Positions 1-9,067 of a DNA stretch of 10,009 bases are shown here, piece by piece. Each line of letters starts with the position of its first letter. Within the stretch, counting starts at the first letter, position 1. The DNA is from Euryarchaeota archaeon UBA33 (GTDB lineage Archaea > Thermoplasmatota > E2 > DHVEG-1): assembly GCA_002506745.1 (NCBI GenBank), contig DAYE01000091.1, positions 1 through 10,009 on the forward strand, written 5' to 3'. The notes beneath the pieces were generated by a model, which ran no database searches, had not been told where the DNA came from, and saw nothing but the letters and a program-made list of their open reading frames with translations. Both the position numbers and the translations under genes were made by a program.

Positions 1-388
1 CTCCGGATAGACCAGCAGGACCAGCACCAACCACCAAAACATCGACATGAAGTGTTTTTTTTGGTTCCCCATGGAACTCTGCATCAGGTAATAAAGCGAG
101 TTTATCCTGCATCTCAACGGTAATCCCTTCTTTTAATGGTGCGATACAGGTTCGTACATTCGGGACGCCGTTCACCCGCATCAGACAGGAGGAACATTTC
201 CCGATCCCGCAAAAAAAACCACGTGGGCTATCATATTTTAAACTCGTTGTCAATGTTCGAACACCTGCAGCATGGAGCGCAGAAGCAATGGTATCCCCCT
301 CCTCGCCGATGACCGTCTTTTTCTGAAAGCAAAACGGAAGCTCCTTACGTTTTTTAAAATCGATAATCGGATGAGACCGTATACGCAC
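1..388 (-). CDS. [2Fe-2S]/FAD-dependent oxidoreductase, HcnA-HcnB / sarcosine oxidase alpha-like (5' part, runs off left edge)
   Basis: Only the first 129 codons are present; the gene continues beyond base 1. Residues ~1-95 form a small ferredoxin-like domain with cysteines C60, C65, C68 and C81 (C-x4-C-x2-C-x12-C, around FFCGIGKCSSC), the [2Fe-2S] signature of HcnA and of the N-terminus of sarcosine oxidase alpha. Residues ~116-128 (DVLVVGAGPAGLS) are the GxGxxG dinucleotide fold that opens an FAD (HcnB-like) domain, so the two domains are fused. Members of this family oxidise amino acids or amines such as sarcosine, proline, opines or glycine, usually with a separate FAD subunit; the substrate here cannot be told. 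The start is a GTG: the frame has a TAA a little upstream, no ATG, and an AGGGGG Shine-Dalgarno six bases before the GTG. It has its own TATA box downstream of nusA, so it is probably a separate unit from the polymerase operon. Confidence 0.85.
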   Translation of the reverse strand, partial: MRIRSHPIIDFKKRKELPFCFQKKTVIGEEGDTIASALHAAGVRTLTTSLKYDSPRGFFCGIGKCSSCLMRVNGVPNVRTCIAPLKEGITVEMQDKLALLPDAEFHGEPKKTLHVDVLVVGAGPAGLSG

Positions 389-394
389 GCTGTG

Positions 395-400
395 CCCCCT
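395..400 (-). promoter_or_regulatory. Shine-Dalgarno deciding the GTG start of the oxidoreductase
   Basis: AGGGGG on the minus strand, six bases before the GTG at 388-386. No ATG exists in this frame before the upstream in-frame TAA, so this site is the main support for a GTG start. Confidence 0.6.
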
Positions 401-410
401 ATCATGCCTG

Positions 411-431
411 GTATATACTACCTTTTATAAG
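411..431 (-). promoter_or_regulatory. Archaeal TATA promoter of the oxidoreductase gene
   Basis: Minus-strand CTTATAAAAG at 431-422 is a good archaeal TATA box. Its centre is about 39 nt before the GTG start, which predicts transcription starting near 401 with a very short leader that just includes the AGGGGG site. A second AT-rich word (TAGTATATAC, 420-411) is adjacent and could be an alternative box. The promoter lies immediately after the nusA stop codon. I see no oligo-T terminator between them on the minus strand, so some readthrough from the polymerase operon is possible. Confidence 0.55.
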
Positions 432-454
432 ATTTTGCCTCGGAGAAAGCTCTT

Positions 455-880
455 TTAAATTATTTGGACATCCTTGATTTGATGATGACGTTTAGCCATT
501 TTTCGAATCATGTTTATGTTTCGTCCACCCTTGCCGATGAGCTTTGACTTATCCCTTGGATTCACCTCTATTCGTGCAACACTTATATTCTCGTTTTCCT
601 CAAAGCTCACCTTTGTCACATTATATGGTTTGCAGAGATTCTCAACAAACCTGGTTTTATCCTCATCGAATTCAACAAACTTCACGATTTTCTTAAAAAG
701 CGTCCGCAGTTTCTCAAGATTTTTAGCTTTGCTGCCTATCGCGATACCAAGTTGTCCTTTCGCGACTATGAATATAACCCGGTCATCCTCAACGACACAG
801 TCAAGAATGTTTGCTCCTGAATATTTCGATGCAAGGTTAATGTATTGTACGGTTTCGTTTGAAAGAACTATTTCTGCCAT
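455..880 (-). CDS. nusA: Archaeal transcription factor NusA (two KH domains)
   Basis: 141 residues, the usual size of archaeal NusA, which lacks the bacterial N-terminal polymerase-binding and S1 domains and consists of two KH RNA-binding domains. KH1 covers roughly residues 25-75; its loop reads G49-S-K-A52, so the second glycine of the usual GxxG is missing. KH2 covers roughly 95-141 and has an intact loop G116-K-G-G119. The protein is believed to bind RNA near the elongating polymerase; its exact archaeal role is less clear than in bacteria. The ATG lies 5 nt after the rpl30e stop, with AAAGGAAAT inside the end of rpl30e as ribosome-binding site, so it is translated as part of the operon. 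It is the last gene of the operon here. In many euryarchaea uS12, uS7 and elongation factor genes follow; here an unrelated oxidoreductase does. Confidence 0.93.
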   Translation of the reverse strand: MAEIVLSNETVQYINLASKYSGANILDCVVEDDRVIFIVAKGQLGIAIGSKAKNLEKLRTLFKKIVKFVEFDEDKTRFVENLCKPYNVTKVSFEENENISVARIEVNPRDKSKLIGKGGRNINMIRKMAKRHHQIKDVQII

Positions 881-885
881 TCTGC

Positions 886-1188
886 TTATTTCCTTTTTTT
901 CACAAGCTGCAGGATATTGGATTCCCCTTCTTCAAGGACTGCAAAGCATGAGACCGAATAGTTCTTGCCGCAGGTAGATCCAAGCTCGACACCAGTGGAT
1001 GTAAACGTAAATAATGGAATTTTTTTGTCGTTGGCCATGGTCGTAATGGTTTTTGTGAACGGGCAGTTATTTGCCATGACTACCAGCTTTGCTGTGCCCT
1101 TTTGTATCGCTGCTTTCGTCTGTTTTTGTCCAAGAGTAATTGTGCCTTTCTTTGATACATCTTTTAATGCTTTATTTACGTCTACCAT
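886..1188 (-). CDS. rpl30e: Large ribosomal subunit protein eL30 (L30e)
   Basis: 100 residues, full length for archaeal eL30, a small protein of the L7Ae/L30e/S12e/Gadd45 fold found in archaeal and eukaryotic large subunits. Seen in the sequence: the early helix with GQKQTKAAI, the central strand KLVVMANNCP, then IPLF and the ELGSTCGK segment, all characteristic of eL30, followed by the VSCFAVLEEG strand and a basic C-terminal tail. The ATG follows the rpoA2 stop directly (TAA then ATG, no gap), with a modest GAAGGGA ribosome-binding site inside rpoA2. This implies translational coupling. The rpoA2-rpl30e-nusA order is the standard archaeal arrangement, which supports the identification. Confidence 0.94.
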   Translation of the reverse strand: MVDVNKALKDVSKKGTITLGQKQTKAAIQKGTAKLVVMANNCPFTKTITTMANDKKIPLFTFTSTGVELGSTCGKNYSVSCFAVLEEGESNILQLVKKRK

Positions 1189-2637
1189 TTACTTTCCCTT
1201 CTGTTTTGGTTTTTTTGTATTCATCACAAGTTCTATTGCACCTGTCCCAAGGTTGACAGGTTGTCCAACGATGATGTTTTCAGCCACACCGTTCAACTCG
1301 TCTGATTCCCCTCGTTGGCTGGCAAGCAGGAGATGATTGACGGTAATTTCAAATGCTGCTCGTGAAAGAACAGAGCTTTTTTCACCACTGACACCATGGC
1401 GGCCTATAGCCCGGACAGTCCCATCAGCGGTCATGACATCAGCAACAAGCATGATATGTCTCAAATCTACGTTTAACCCTTGTTCGGAAAGCGTAGAATA
1501 GGCTTCTTGGATGATCATGTTCCGTGCTGCCTCAATACCGAGCTCTCGGGCGATCGCATGGATATCATTTGTGGTAGTCCGGTACGGGTCAACACCCTCG
1601 ATATCTAATACTTCTTTCAGATTGCTTCCTTCACTGTAAATCACATAGCCTTCATTTGGTTCTTTTCTGATAATGACTCTTTTAATACCATCGATACCCT
1701 TGATCTTCAGATTCTTTAATGTCTCGTTCGTATTCTGAAGGACCTTATACCCAGGTTCATCCAATGTGACCTTTATGTTCTCTTTTTCGATTTTTGCAGA
1801 TAACTTTCGAACAGATTGTATTCGTTCTAACAGATCCTCAAGAGTGATTCCTTTTTTCTCCATTGTTTTCTTATTTGGTTTAATGGAGATAAAAATATTC
1901 ACAAGATCCATTTCGATATCAGCAACATCGGTTAGTCTGGTTATCTCAATTTTATTGGCGATTTCTTTTGCTAAATCAGGGTTTACTCGGTATTCATCAC
2001 GCAGATAGATGTTCATCATCGGTGTGGACGGCGAGGACCGGGCATCAACGATTTCGATTAACCGTGGTAAACCCAGGGTGACGTTAATTTCCGCGACACC
2101 GGCGTAGTGGAACGTTCTCATGGTCATCTGAGTGCCAGGCTCACCGATGCTCTGTGCACTAATCATGCCACAAGCTTCCGTCGGGTCGATAAGATTTTTC
2201 GCGTATTCCTGCAAGGATTTTTCTATAATGTTTTTTAATTTTCCCTGAATTTTCTTGTCTGGCGCCGCCTGCTCGATAATACCATCGATGATAGAAATAG
2301 GGAGATACTGATTTTTCATTAATTTGTGTATCTCCATGCGTATCGTCTTGTATTCTTTTGGTTCTTCTTCTTTTTTTGTTGGTGGAGGCACGAATGTTCG
2401 CTCTGGTTCTTTTTTCTTCTCAATTTTTTTCTCAGTTGCCACAGGTTTCTTTTTTCTATCACTTGGTGGTTTCTGCATCGAGGTGCTTTTGACTTCCTTT
2501 ATTTGTTTCTTTAGCTGTGACGATTTGCTCTTCGATACTGCTTTCTTTGTTTTGCTCGGGATGGTTTTTTGTGGCACAGGTTTCCGTTTCTCAGCTTTCT
2601 TTGGGGTGGTTTTCTTTTTAGACACGGGTTTGGCCAT
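1189..2637 (-). CDS. rpoA2: DNA-directed RNA polymerase subunit A'' (Rpo1C) with lysine-rich N-terminal extension
   Basis: 482 residues; the usual archaeal A'' is about 380-400. The conserved part starts near residue 97 and is the C-terminal third of the largest polymerase subunit. [18 protein letters not shown] leads into the trigger loop T175-F-H177-Y-A-G180, where H177 corresponds to the catalytic trigger-loop histidine; after it come the jaw region and the C-terminal cleft segment ([17 protein letters not shown], residues ~400 onward). Residues 1-96 are low-complexity: 27 lysines, 3 arginines and only 7 acidic residues in the first 80, rich in Pro, Ser and Thr, probably disordered. The upstream ATG is supported by a strong GGAGGG Shine-Dalgarno eight bases before it, located in the end of rpoA1. 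An internal start would leave about 300 bases of unexplained gap. The gene starts 4 nt after the rpoA1 stop. Confidence 0.96.
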   Translation of the reverse strand: MAKPVSKKKTTPKKAEKRKPVPQKTIPSKTKKAVSKSKSSQLKKQIKEVKSTSMQKPPSDRKKKPVATEKKIEKKKEPERTFVPPPTKKEEEPKEYKTIRMEIHKLMKNQYLPISIIDGIIEQAAPDKKIQGKLKNIIEKSLQEYAKNLIDPTEACGMISAQSIGEPGTQMTMRTFHYAGVAEINVTLGLPRLIEIVDARSSPSTPMMNIYLRDEYRVNPDLAKEIANKIEITRLTDVADIEMDLVNIFISIKPNKKTMEKKGITLEDLLERIQSVRKLSAKIEKENIKVTLDEPGYKVLQNTNETLKNLKIKGIDGIKRVIIRKEPNEGYVIYSEGSNLKEVLDIEGVDPYRTTTNDIHAIARELGIEAARNMIIQEAYSTLSEQGLNVDLRHIMLVADVMTADGTVRAIGRHGVSGEKSSVLSRAAFEITVNHLLLASQRGESDELNGVAENIIVGQPVNLGTGAIELVMNTKKPKQKGK

Positions 2638-2641
2638 TTGC

Positions 2642-5308
2642 TCATCCCTCCTGTTTTACATCATAGATGATACGGTCAAGGTCTACTGCTTTGCCTGTCG
2701 TACTGCGTGTCGGGTCAACCCCGTCATCACCATACATGAATTGAATGATCTCCCCGCCGGTATGACGTACTGTCCCATCGCTTTCCACTTTGAGGTCCTC
2801 GAGTGCGTTGACGAGACGGCGCTGCATATACCCAGATCTTGAGGTCCGTACTGCGGTATCCACAAGACCCTCTCTTCCTCCCATTGAATGGAAGAAATAC
2901 TCTGTCGGGTTCAAACCACTTTTGTAACTGTTCGCAACAAAGCCTTTTGCACTTGCCCCAAGATCCCCTTTTTTGAAATGAGGCAATGTCCTGTACTTAT
3001 ATCCTCTCGATATCCGTTCTCCTCTGACTGCCTGCTGTCCGACACACCCTGACATCTGCGACAGATTCAGCATCGATCCCCGAGCCCCTGATTTAGCCAT
3101 AATAACAGCGCTGTTGTTCAACCCAAGGTATTTACTTGCGATTTCTCCAGCCATGTCTCTCGCTCGACCGGTGACACGCATGATCTCCATCTCAAGGGTT
3201 TCCTCGAGACTTCGGCCAGGCAGGGATTCAAGTTCTCCGTGTTCATAAGCGGTGACAAGGGTGTTGATTTTATTTTGGGCTTTCGCCAACCCTTCTCCGA
3301 TTTGACGTTTTGCTTCAGTCGGAATATCCTCATCATCGATACTGGTGGTAAACCCAATAATAGTCACCACCGCAATCCCAAGTCGCGTGACGTCATCGAT
3401 GAAGATTCTACCAGCTGTGGTTCCATGATCTCTGATGATGCGCTCAACAATTCTTCCTTTGAAGGACCCGATGCTGTTTTCGTCGACAATCCCTTGTTTC
3501 AGTTTACCGTTTTTCACAATCACATAGGCGCCATAGGGGCAATCGGCAGCCTTACAGACGTCACAGTGAAAACATGCTTTTGCCTTATATTCAAGACTAA
3601 GATCCTTTGGGAGTAATACACTAATAATATCCCTTCCGTACACAAGATGCTCACCGTTCACCTCATGGACATCAGGGAATTTTCCTTTATATTTGAACGT
3701 TGCCAGTATCTCTGATGTTTTTTCTTTCGAAAACATTTTATCCTTATAGGTAAGCAGAAAACACCCTGAAATATGATCATGCAACCCGCCGATGATGACT
3801 CCACCAAAACGAGGGGACATAAGGTTCTCTTGTACTTTCATGAGAATCTCTGCCTCAGCTTTTGCTTCTTCCCCCTGTAGAAGATGCAGGTTCATCTCAT
3901 CTCCATCAAAATCAGCGTTGTATGGTGGACAGACTGAGAGGTTAAAACGGAATGATCGGTTCGGCATGACCTTGATCCGATGTGCCATCATCGACATCCG
4001 ATGCAACGACGGCTGACGATTAAACAATGCGATATCCCCATCCATGAGCTGCCGTTCGATGACAAAGCCAAGCTCAAGTTTTTCTGCGATATCCTCCGCG
4101 TTCTTCTCTGTTACTTTCATTCGTTGTTCGACACCCTCACGGTATCGTTTCACATAATTCACCCGGGGTCGGTAGTTCTCACCAGGTTTCTCGGCTAACG
4201 CTGTTTGTTTAATAAGATTTTTACACCATTCCAGATTCTGGATTGTGACATGAACAGGTACTGTGAGCTCTCGTGCGATCTCCATGGGGACACCGATCTC
4301 GTTGATACTGAGATTCGGATCAGGTGAAATGACGGTTCTCGCGGAAAAATTCACTCGTTTACCTGAGAGATTACTACGGAACCGCCCTTCTTTTCCTTTC
4401 AATCGTTGCGCTAGTGTTTTCAGAGGCCTGCCTGATCGGTGTCGCGCTGGTGGGATTCCTGAGGTTTGGTTATCCAGATACGTAGTGATATGATATTGCA
4501 GCAACTCCCAGAGGTCTTCGACGATTAATTGAGGCGCCCCAGCATCACGGTTTTCCTGTAACCGTTGATTGATTCTGATGACATCAACGAGTTTGTGGGT
4601 CAGATCATCTTCTGACCGTTCACCCGACTCAAGGGTCACCGATGGTCGTACAGTGACAGGGGGTACTGGTAACACGGTCAGGACCATCCATTCTGGTCGT
4701 GCAGATTTCACATTGATATCTAGTAAAGGAAGATCCTCATCAGGGATTTTCTCAAGCCATTCACGAATCTCAGTTGGTGTGAGTTTCTTGCCGTTCTCCC
4801 GGAACGAGGTTGGCTTATCCAAATCGATTTTACCACTCTGAGTTCCACATCGCGGACATCCTTCTGTTTTTACCGCACTGCTGATAATCATCTTAAACAC
4901 GTAGGCGTTATCCCGTCCCTCAGCGTTGTTCCTAATAATGGTTTTGCGATGCTCCCCCAGCTCTTTATCCGTAAGCAGGATCCGGCCGCATTTCCGACAG
5001 GTCGCCCGGAGGGAGTTCCGAATTGTTTTCACAAACCCAACATGGATAACCGGCATCGCAAGATCAATATGTCCAAAATGACCTGGGCATTTATCTTTTC
5101 CAACTTTCAACCCACAGGTCTTACACCGTAACCCAGGTTCTATAACGCTTAAGCGCTGATCCATCAGCCCCATGGTGATAGGAAACCCATCATCATCATA
5201 GGTATCCGCAGTGATGACCTTTGTTGCGCTCATCTTGCGGATCTCAGTGGGTGATAATACTGAAAATTCAAGCGCCCCGATTTTTTTTGTGATATTTCGT
5301 CCAGCCAT
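2642..5308 (-). CDS. rpoA1: DNA-directed RNA polymerase subunit A' (Rpo1N)
   Basis: 888 residues, normal for archaeal A', the N-terminal two thirds of the largest subunit. Clamp zinc ligands are visible: C62, C65, C74, H77, and a second set C104, C107, C151, C154. The catalytic loop N464-A-D466-F-D468-G-D470 carries the three aspartates that hold the active-site magnesium. Bridge-helix sequence ([17 protein letters not shown]) lies near the C-terminus, and the chain ends where archaeal A' normally splits from A''. An extra cysteine group, C579, C582, C585 and C590, sits in the middle. I recall similar cysteine-rich segments in other euryarchaeal A' proteins but cannot verify that here. GGAGGT lies seven bases before the ATG and shares a base with the rpoB stop TAG, so translation is probably coupled. 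No intein or frameshift. Confidence 0.97.
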   Translation of the reverse strand: MAGRNITKKIGALEFSVLSPTEIRKMSATKVITADTYDDDGFPITMGLMDQRLSVIEPGLRCKTCGLKVGKDKCPGHFGHIDLAMPVIHVGFVKTIRNSLRATCRKCGRILLTDKELGEHRKTIIRNNAEGRDNAYVFKMIISSAVKTEGCPRCGTQSGKIDLDKPTSFRENGKKLTPTEIREWLEKIPDEDLPLLDINVKSARPEWMVLTVLPVPPVTVRPSVTLESGERSEDDLTHKLVDVIRINQRLQENRDAGAPQLIVEDLWELLQYHITTYLDNQTSGIPPARHRSGRPLKTLAQRLKGKEGRFRSNLSGKRVNFSARTVISPDPNLSINEIGVPMEIARELTVPVHVTIQNLEWCKNLIKQTALAEKPGENYRPRVNYVKRYREGVEQRMKVTEKNAEDIAEKLELGFVIERQLMDGDIALFNRQPSLHRMSMMAHRIKVMPNRSFRFNLSVCPPYNADFDGDEMNLHLLQGEEAKAEAEILMKVQENLMSPRFGGVIIGGLHDHISGCFLLTYKDKMFSKEKTSEILATFKYKGKFPDVHEVNGEHLVYGRDIISVLLPKDLSLEYKAKACFHCDVCKAADCPYGAYVIVKNGKLKQGIVDENSIGSFKGRIVERIIRDHGTTAGRIFIDDVTRLGIAVVTIIGFTTSIDDEDIPTEAKRQIGEGLAKAQNKINTLVTAYEHGELESLPGRSLEETLEMEIMRVTGRARDMAGEIASKYLGLNNSAVIMAKSGARGSMLNLSQMSGCVGQQAVRGERISRGYKYRTLPHFKKGDLGASAKGFVANSYKSGLNPTEYFFHSMGGREGLVDTAVRTSRSGYMQRRLVNALEDLKVESDGTVRHTGGEIIQFMYGDDGVDPTRSTTGKAVDLDRIIYDVKQEG
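2646..2651 (-). promoter_or_regulatory. Shine-Dalgarno of rpoA2, embedded in the end of rpoA1
   Basis: GGAGGG on the minus strand, within the last codons of rpoA1 and eight bases before the rpoA2 ATG at 2637. It supports the long RpoA2 start that includes the lysine-rich tail and suggests coupled translation of A' and A'', which must be made in equal amounts. Confidence 0.6.
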
Positions 5309-5320
5309 TCTTTTTACCTC

Positions 5321-8300
5321 CTAAACCAGCGACTCCAGTTTAATCCGTGGTACTACCACAAGAGATTTCAACTCATCAATCAAAAGTTTGAACGCATAGC
5401 TCATCTCTACTGGGTGGATATCTGCTTTATCACCACAGATGGGGCAATGGAGTCGACCATGACGGTCGATCATTGCGATATGACCGCATGTGTTACAAAC
5501 ATACTTCATCGTGATATCTGATTCATCAAGTAATCGATCTTTGATAACCATGGAGGCGCCATGACCTATGAGACAGTCACGTTCCATTTCTCCAAATCGG
5601 AGACCACCTTCTCTAGCTCGTCCCTCTGTTGGTTGTCTGGTGAGGATTTGCACAGGTCCTCGTGATCTGGCATGGATTTTCCCTGCGACCATATGATGCA
5701 GCTTCTGGTAATAGATACATCCGACAAACACATTACATTCCAATGGTCGTCCGGTGAGTCCATCATAGAAGATTTCTTTTCCAGCATGGTTGAATCCGTT
5801 GTTCACGAGCGCTGTACGGAGTTGATCTTCGTTTTCCCCGCTAAAAGCAGTCCCATCGACGATCCGTCCTTCAAGTGATCCGACTTTTCCGCCGATCATC
5901 TCAAGGACATGGGCGACCGTCATTCTTGAGGGGATTGCATGTGGGTTAATGATTAAATCAGGGGTCATACCATCTTCGGTGAATGGCATGTTCTCTGCGG
6001 ACACAACGTATCCGATGACGCCTTTCTGACCGTGTTTTGATGCGAACTTATCACCTAGTTCAGGGATTCGTTGTTCTCTGACCTTTATCTTGACCATTCG
6101 TGATCCATTCACTGACTCTGACAACATCACCTTGTCAACAACACCGCCTTCACCATGCTGTACTGTTACTGATGTTTCTCTTCGTTTTTGTGGTGTCAGA
6201 AAATCAGTGGGTTCTTCAAGGAATCGAGGTGGTGATGTTTTTCCGATGAGAACGTCTCCACCATCTGCACTGCATTCTGGGGAGATCAATCCATCTTCAC
6301 CAAGATTGTTGTATGCATCTTCACTTCGGACACCTCGACAATCAGGATTGGGGATCTCAAAATGATCCTCTTGTCCGCCTGGGTATCGCTTCTCTTCGCT
6401 GTTATAGGTTCGGACAAAGGTGCTTCGGCCAAGTCCACGTTCAATTGCTGATTTGCTCATGATCAGAGCATCTTCCATATTATATCCTTGGAATGAGGCG
6501 ACCGCCACGATATAGTTCTGTCCGGCAGGACGCTCCCTGAATTTAATGTAACGAATCGGATGTGTCTGTACTAAAGGCATTTGTGGATAGTGGAGCAGAT
6601 GACCACGAGTATCTGGCCTAATCCGGTAGTTTGATGCACCAAACCCAAGGGATTGTTTCCCCATCCCTGCGCCCATGGTGATTCTTGGTGATGAATTATG
6701 CTCAGGGTACGGGACAAGCGATGCGCCAATCCCAAGGATGCACATCGGGTCCAGTTCCATATGGGTGTGGTCCGGGGTGAGATTCTCGAATCGTAATGCG
6801 ATCAGTGCATTTTCTTCTTCTTCTGCATCAATGTATTCTACGGCTCCATCGTTAATGAGGTCTGTCCATTTTTTCTTCCCTTCTTTTAACTCAGCTAGGG
6901 TCTTTTGGTTCAAAAGAAGTTTGCCGTTTTCAGCGACAAGCAATGGTCGGCGTAATCGTCCGCAATCACAGTTGACGATTACATCGTTTCCTTCGACATC
7001 ATAGGTAACATTAAGCTCATTACTCAGAAGTCCTTTGCGTCGTCGTTCTCGTAATTTCTTCACAAGATCTGATCCGTTCGGATGCATTCCGATAAGGTCC
7101 CCGTTGAGGTAGACTCGAGCACCGGTGACGTGTTTTGTCAATTCTTTGATCCCAAGTTCCCGTAAGACCGTTTCAACTTCTTTTTCTCCGAATCCTTCTG
7201 ATATTTCTACCGTTAGCGCAAGGTTTTTCACGAGACCACAGTTCGGTCCTTCTGGTGTTTCGTTGGGGCAGAGACGTCCCCATTGTGTTGAATGTAAATC
7301 TCGAGCTTCGAAATGTGGTTGTGACCTAGTTAACGGCGAGGTCACCCGTCTCAGATGACTGAGGACAGCAAGGTTACTGGTTCGGTCAAGAAGCTGGGAG
7401 ACTCCAGCACGGCCGCCCACCCAGTTACCTGTGGCAAGCGCATGATGAATGCGTTGGCTGAGAACATCGGAGCGTAATGAGGATGCGATTTTGATTTCTT
7501 TTCCTTTCGCATGGATCCGTTCAATCTGATATTTTAAATCCTTGCAGAGAGCGGTGAACGCAACCCGGAAAAGATCCTCCATAAGATCCCCAGCAAGCTT
7601 CAGCCGTTTGTTTGCGTAATGGTCCTTGTCATCCTGCTCTCGTTTCCCCAGTGCGAGCTCTAAGACCGCCATTCCCATGCGAGCCACGAAAATAGCTTTT
7701 TTTAGACGATCCTCTGGGTCATTACCCAAGTGAGCAAGAAGGTGTCGGTCCATGATGGTTTCGACCCGTTTCACCCGGTACTCTTTTGCCTGCCCACCAG
7801 CGAATTTCTTCCCAAGGTACGCCACAGCCTCTTCCTTTGTCGCAATACTGTATTCCTTGGCACATTCCTCGATGTTTGCAAGCACATATGGTTCCATTTT
7901 CGGGTCAACACAGATGACATCGACGACTTCTTTGTCGTTTTCCATTCCAAGTGCTCTGAGTAGAACAATGAGTGGAATTTGACCATAGGTCGTCGGCAGA
8001 CTCACCATGAGCATGCCGTCCTTTCGTTTTTCCACAACAGTTAATGCTCGGTATCCTTCCCGCTGGGAGAACACTTTTGCAACTTCAACGTCAGTCCCGT
8101 ATCGACTTGATCGCTCGACAAGAACTCTATTGGGGGCGAGGTCCTCCACGGTGATTAACACCCGTTCCGTTCCATTACTGATAAAATACCCACCTGGGTC
8201 CAACGGGTCTTCCTGCAGCTGCTGCAGTTCCTTTCGGTAATCATCATCAGAAAACGGTCGATCCATTTTTTCTTCTAAAACTTTTTGGGAGATGTTACAA

Positions 8301-8686
8301 CGCAGGGATTTTACCATGATGGGCAATTCACCGACACGAACCGTTTCAGGCTCGTACTCCACCTCATTTTTCACCGGGATGAATTCAAGTTCAATGGGCG
8401 CTTCATACGTCAAATCTCGTAACCGAGCTTCCATCGGTGTCAATGGTCGTTCTGTTCCATCTGCCTCTTTGACCTGTGGAAGACCGACCTTGATTTTCCC
8501 AAATTTAATCTTATATCCTTCTATCTCAGGGTAGATATACCCTCGTTTCATTCCTTCCTCTTCCTGGCCGATGATTGTCCCATCGACAATTCGCTGTAAA
8601 CGATGTCGTAGGAAATCATCATAGGAAGCGATCTGATGGTTGACTATACTTCGTTCTTTATAAAACGCATCAACGAGTTCTCTCAT
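5321..8686 (-). CDS. rpoB: DNA-directed RNA polymerase subunit B (Rpo2), unsplit
   Basis: 1121 residues, the full length of a fused archaeal RpoB; there is no B''/B' split. Landmarks in order: N-terminal [12 protein letters not shown] with [19 protein letters not shown] in the first half; the fork/active-site segment [16 protein letters not shown] from E476; G734-Y-N-M-E738-D739, the conserved acidic pair near the active site; [12 protein letters not shown] from G878, with active-site lysines K880 and K888; [19 protein letters not shown] near the C-terminus; and a zinc ribbon with C1064, C1067, C1081 and C1084. It forms the second half of the catalytic centre together with A' and A''. The ATG has GAGGAG five bases upstream and starts 26 nt after the rpoH stop. 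Nothing looks missing or inserted. Confidence 0.97.
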   Translation of the reverse strand: MRELVDAFYKERSIVNHQIASYDDFLRHRLQRIVDGTIIGQEEEGMKRGYIYPEIEGYKIKFGKIKVGLPQVKEADGTERPLTPMEARLRDLTYEAPIELEFIPVKNEVEYEPETVRVGELPIMVKSLRCNISQKVLEEKMDRPFSDDDYRKELQQLQEDPLDPGGYFISNGTERVLITVEDLAPNRVLVERSSRYGTDVEVAKVFSQREGYRALTVVEKRKDGMLMVSLPTTYGQIPLIVLLRALGMENDKEVVDVICVDPKMEPYVLANIEECAKEYSIATKEEAVAYLGKKFAGGQAKEYRVKRVETIMDRHLLAHLGNDPEDRLKKAIFVARMGMAVLELALGKREQDDKDHYANKRLKLAGDLMEDLFRVAFTALCKDLKYQIERIHAKGKEIKIASSLRSDVLSQRIHHALATGNWVGGRAGVSQLLDRTSNLAVLSHLRRVTSPLTRSQPHFEARDLHSTQWGRLCPNETPEGPNCGLVKNLALTVEISEGFGEKEVETVLRELGIKELTKHVTGARVYLNGDLIGMHPNGSDLVKKLRERRRKGLLSNELNVTYDVEGNDVIVNCDCGRLRRPLLVAENGKLLLNQKTLAELKEGKKKWTDLINDGAVEYIDAEEEENALIALRFENLTPDHTHMELDPMCILGIGASLVPYPEHNSSPRITMGAGMGKQSLGFGASNYRIRPDTRGHLLHYPQMPLVQTHPIRYIKFRERPAGQNYIVAVASFQGYNMEDALIMSKSAIERGLGRSTFVRTYNSEEKRYPGGQEDHFEIPNPDCRGVRSEDAYNNLGEDGLISPECSADGGDVLIGKTSPPRFLEEPTDFLTPQKRRETSVTVQHGEGGVVDKVMLSESVNGSRMVKIKVREQRIPELGDKFASKHGQKGVIGYVVSAENMPFTEDGMTPDLIINPHAIPSRMTVAHVLEMIGGKVGSLEGRIVDGTAFSGENEDQLRTALVNNGFNHAGKEIFYDGLTGRPLECNVFVGCIYYQKLHHMVAGKIHARSRGPVQILTRQPTEGRAREGGLRFGEMERDCLIGHGASMVIKDRLLDESDITMKYVCNTCGHIAMIDRHGRLHCPICGDKADIHPVEMSYAFKLLIDELKSLVVVPRIKLESLV

Positions 8687-8712
8687 AAATACTCCTCATA
8701 ATCCCCTTTTTT

Positions 8713-8967
8713 TTACATCTCTTCACTTGGTGTACTGAATTCCTCAGATGGCTCAGCGAAGATAAAACTCTCAGAGGTATCACTCTCAACAACGAACCGA
8801 TATGCAGTCGCATATTTCGCTGTGGGGCTTTTTCTTATTATTTTTACTATTTGACCAGGTTTCGCTCCTGCGGAAATCACTGCTGGGTCGTTAGCGAGAA
8901 TGCGCGGCAGCTGATCTGTTTTTATATGGTATTTCTCCAACAGTTCCTTTTTCTCTTTATCAGACAA
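8713..8967 (-). CDS. rpoH: DNA-directed RNA polymerase subunit H (Rpo5); N-terminus uncertain
   Basis: Equivalent of the C-terminal assembly domain of eukaryotic Rpb5, part of the lower jaw. The core is clear: KKELLEKYHIKTDQLPRIL, then NDPAV, GAKPGQIVKIIRKSPTA and YRFVV, the standard RpoH fold. The coordinates given begin at TTG 8967, the only canonical start in frame and one without a convincing Shine-Dalgarno. The conserved family N-terminus (DILGHKLVPEHTIL) is encoded in the same frame just upstream, so the real protein almost certainly begins further up (see the 8968-9047 entry). The last 24 residues (61-84 from the TTG) extend past the usual C-terminus and are acidic: eight Asp/Glu, no Lys/Arg. 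First gene of the operon, 26 nt before rpoB, matching the conserved archaeal order rpoH-rpoB-rpoA1-rpoA2. Confidence 0.93.
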   Translation of the reverse strand: MSDKEKKELLEKYHIKTDQLPRILANDPAVISAGAKPGQIVKIIRKSPTAKYATAYRFVVESDTSESFIFAEPSEEFSTPSEEM

Positions 8968-9047
8968 AATAGTATGTTCTGGAACCAGCTTATGTCCTAA
9001 GATGTCGTAATATTTTTTTGGTGGGGCTGCGATACTGCATTCCTCCT
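8968..9047 (-). other. rpoH N-terminal coding extension without a canonical start codon, plus Shine-Dalgarno
   Basis: Read in the rpoH frame, this stretch stays open from just after a TAG (9048-9046) and encodes SIAAPPKKYYDILGHKLVPE, continuing HTIL. The DILxHxLVPEH part is the conserved start of archaeal RpoH. A strong Shine-Dalgarno, AGGAGGA, lies at 9047-9041. No ATG, GTG or TTG occurs in frame before TTG 8967. Two readings fit. An ATC at 9033-9031, spaced ideally (7 nt) from the Shine-Dalgarno, would start MAAPPKKYYDIL. Alternatively, the ATG at 9040-9038, which abuts the Shine-Dalgarno and is out of frame, reaches the rpoH frame by +1 slippage, or loss of one A, at the A7 run 9019-9013, giving MQYRSPTKKYYDIL. 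A base or homopolymer error in the sequence would explain either. Confidence 0.75.
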
Positions 9048-9067
9048 ACGTTCCATGTGAGGAAAGG

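Noticed and set aside
510..1336. Overlapping plus-strand open frames opposite nusA, rpl30e and the end of rpoA2
   Set aside because: Antisense shadows of three well-conserved genes, with no Shine-Dalgarno or promoter of their own.
2324..2842. Plus-strand open frame of 172 codons opposite rpoA2/rpoA1
   Set aside because: It is antisense to the lysine-rich tail of RpoA2 and the end of RpoA1; the translation is Phe/Ser/Cys-rich, as expected from reading lysine codons backwards, and resembles no known family.
5321..8686. Possible split of RpoB into B'' and B', or an intein in a polymerase subunit
   Set aside because: RpoB, RpoA1 and RpoA2 read through without interruption and have normal core lengths; conserved motifs such as NADFDGD and [12 protein letters not shown] are contiguous.
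8707..8714. T8 run between rpoH and rpoB as a terminator
   Set aside because: The genes are on the minus strand, where this is a run of A after the rpoH stop; it cannot act as an oligo-T terminator for the operon.
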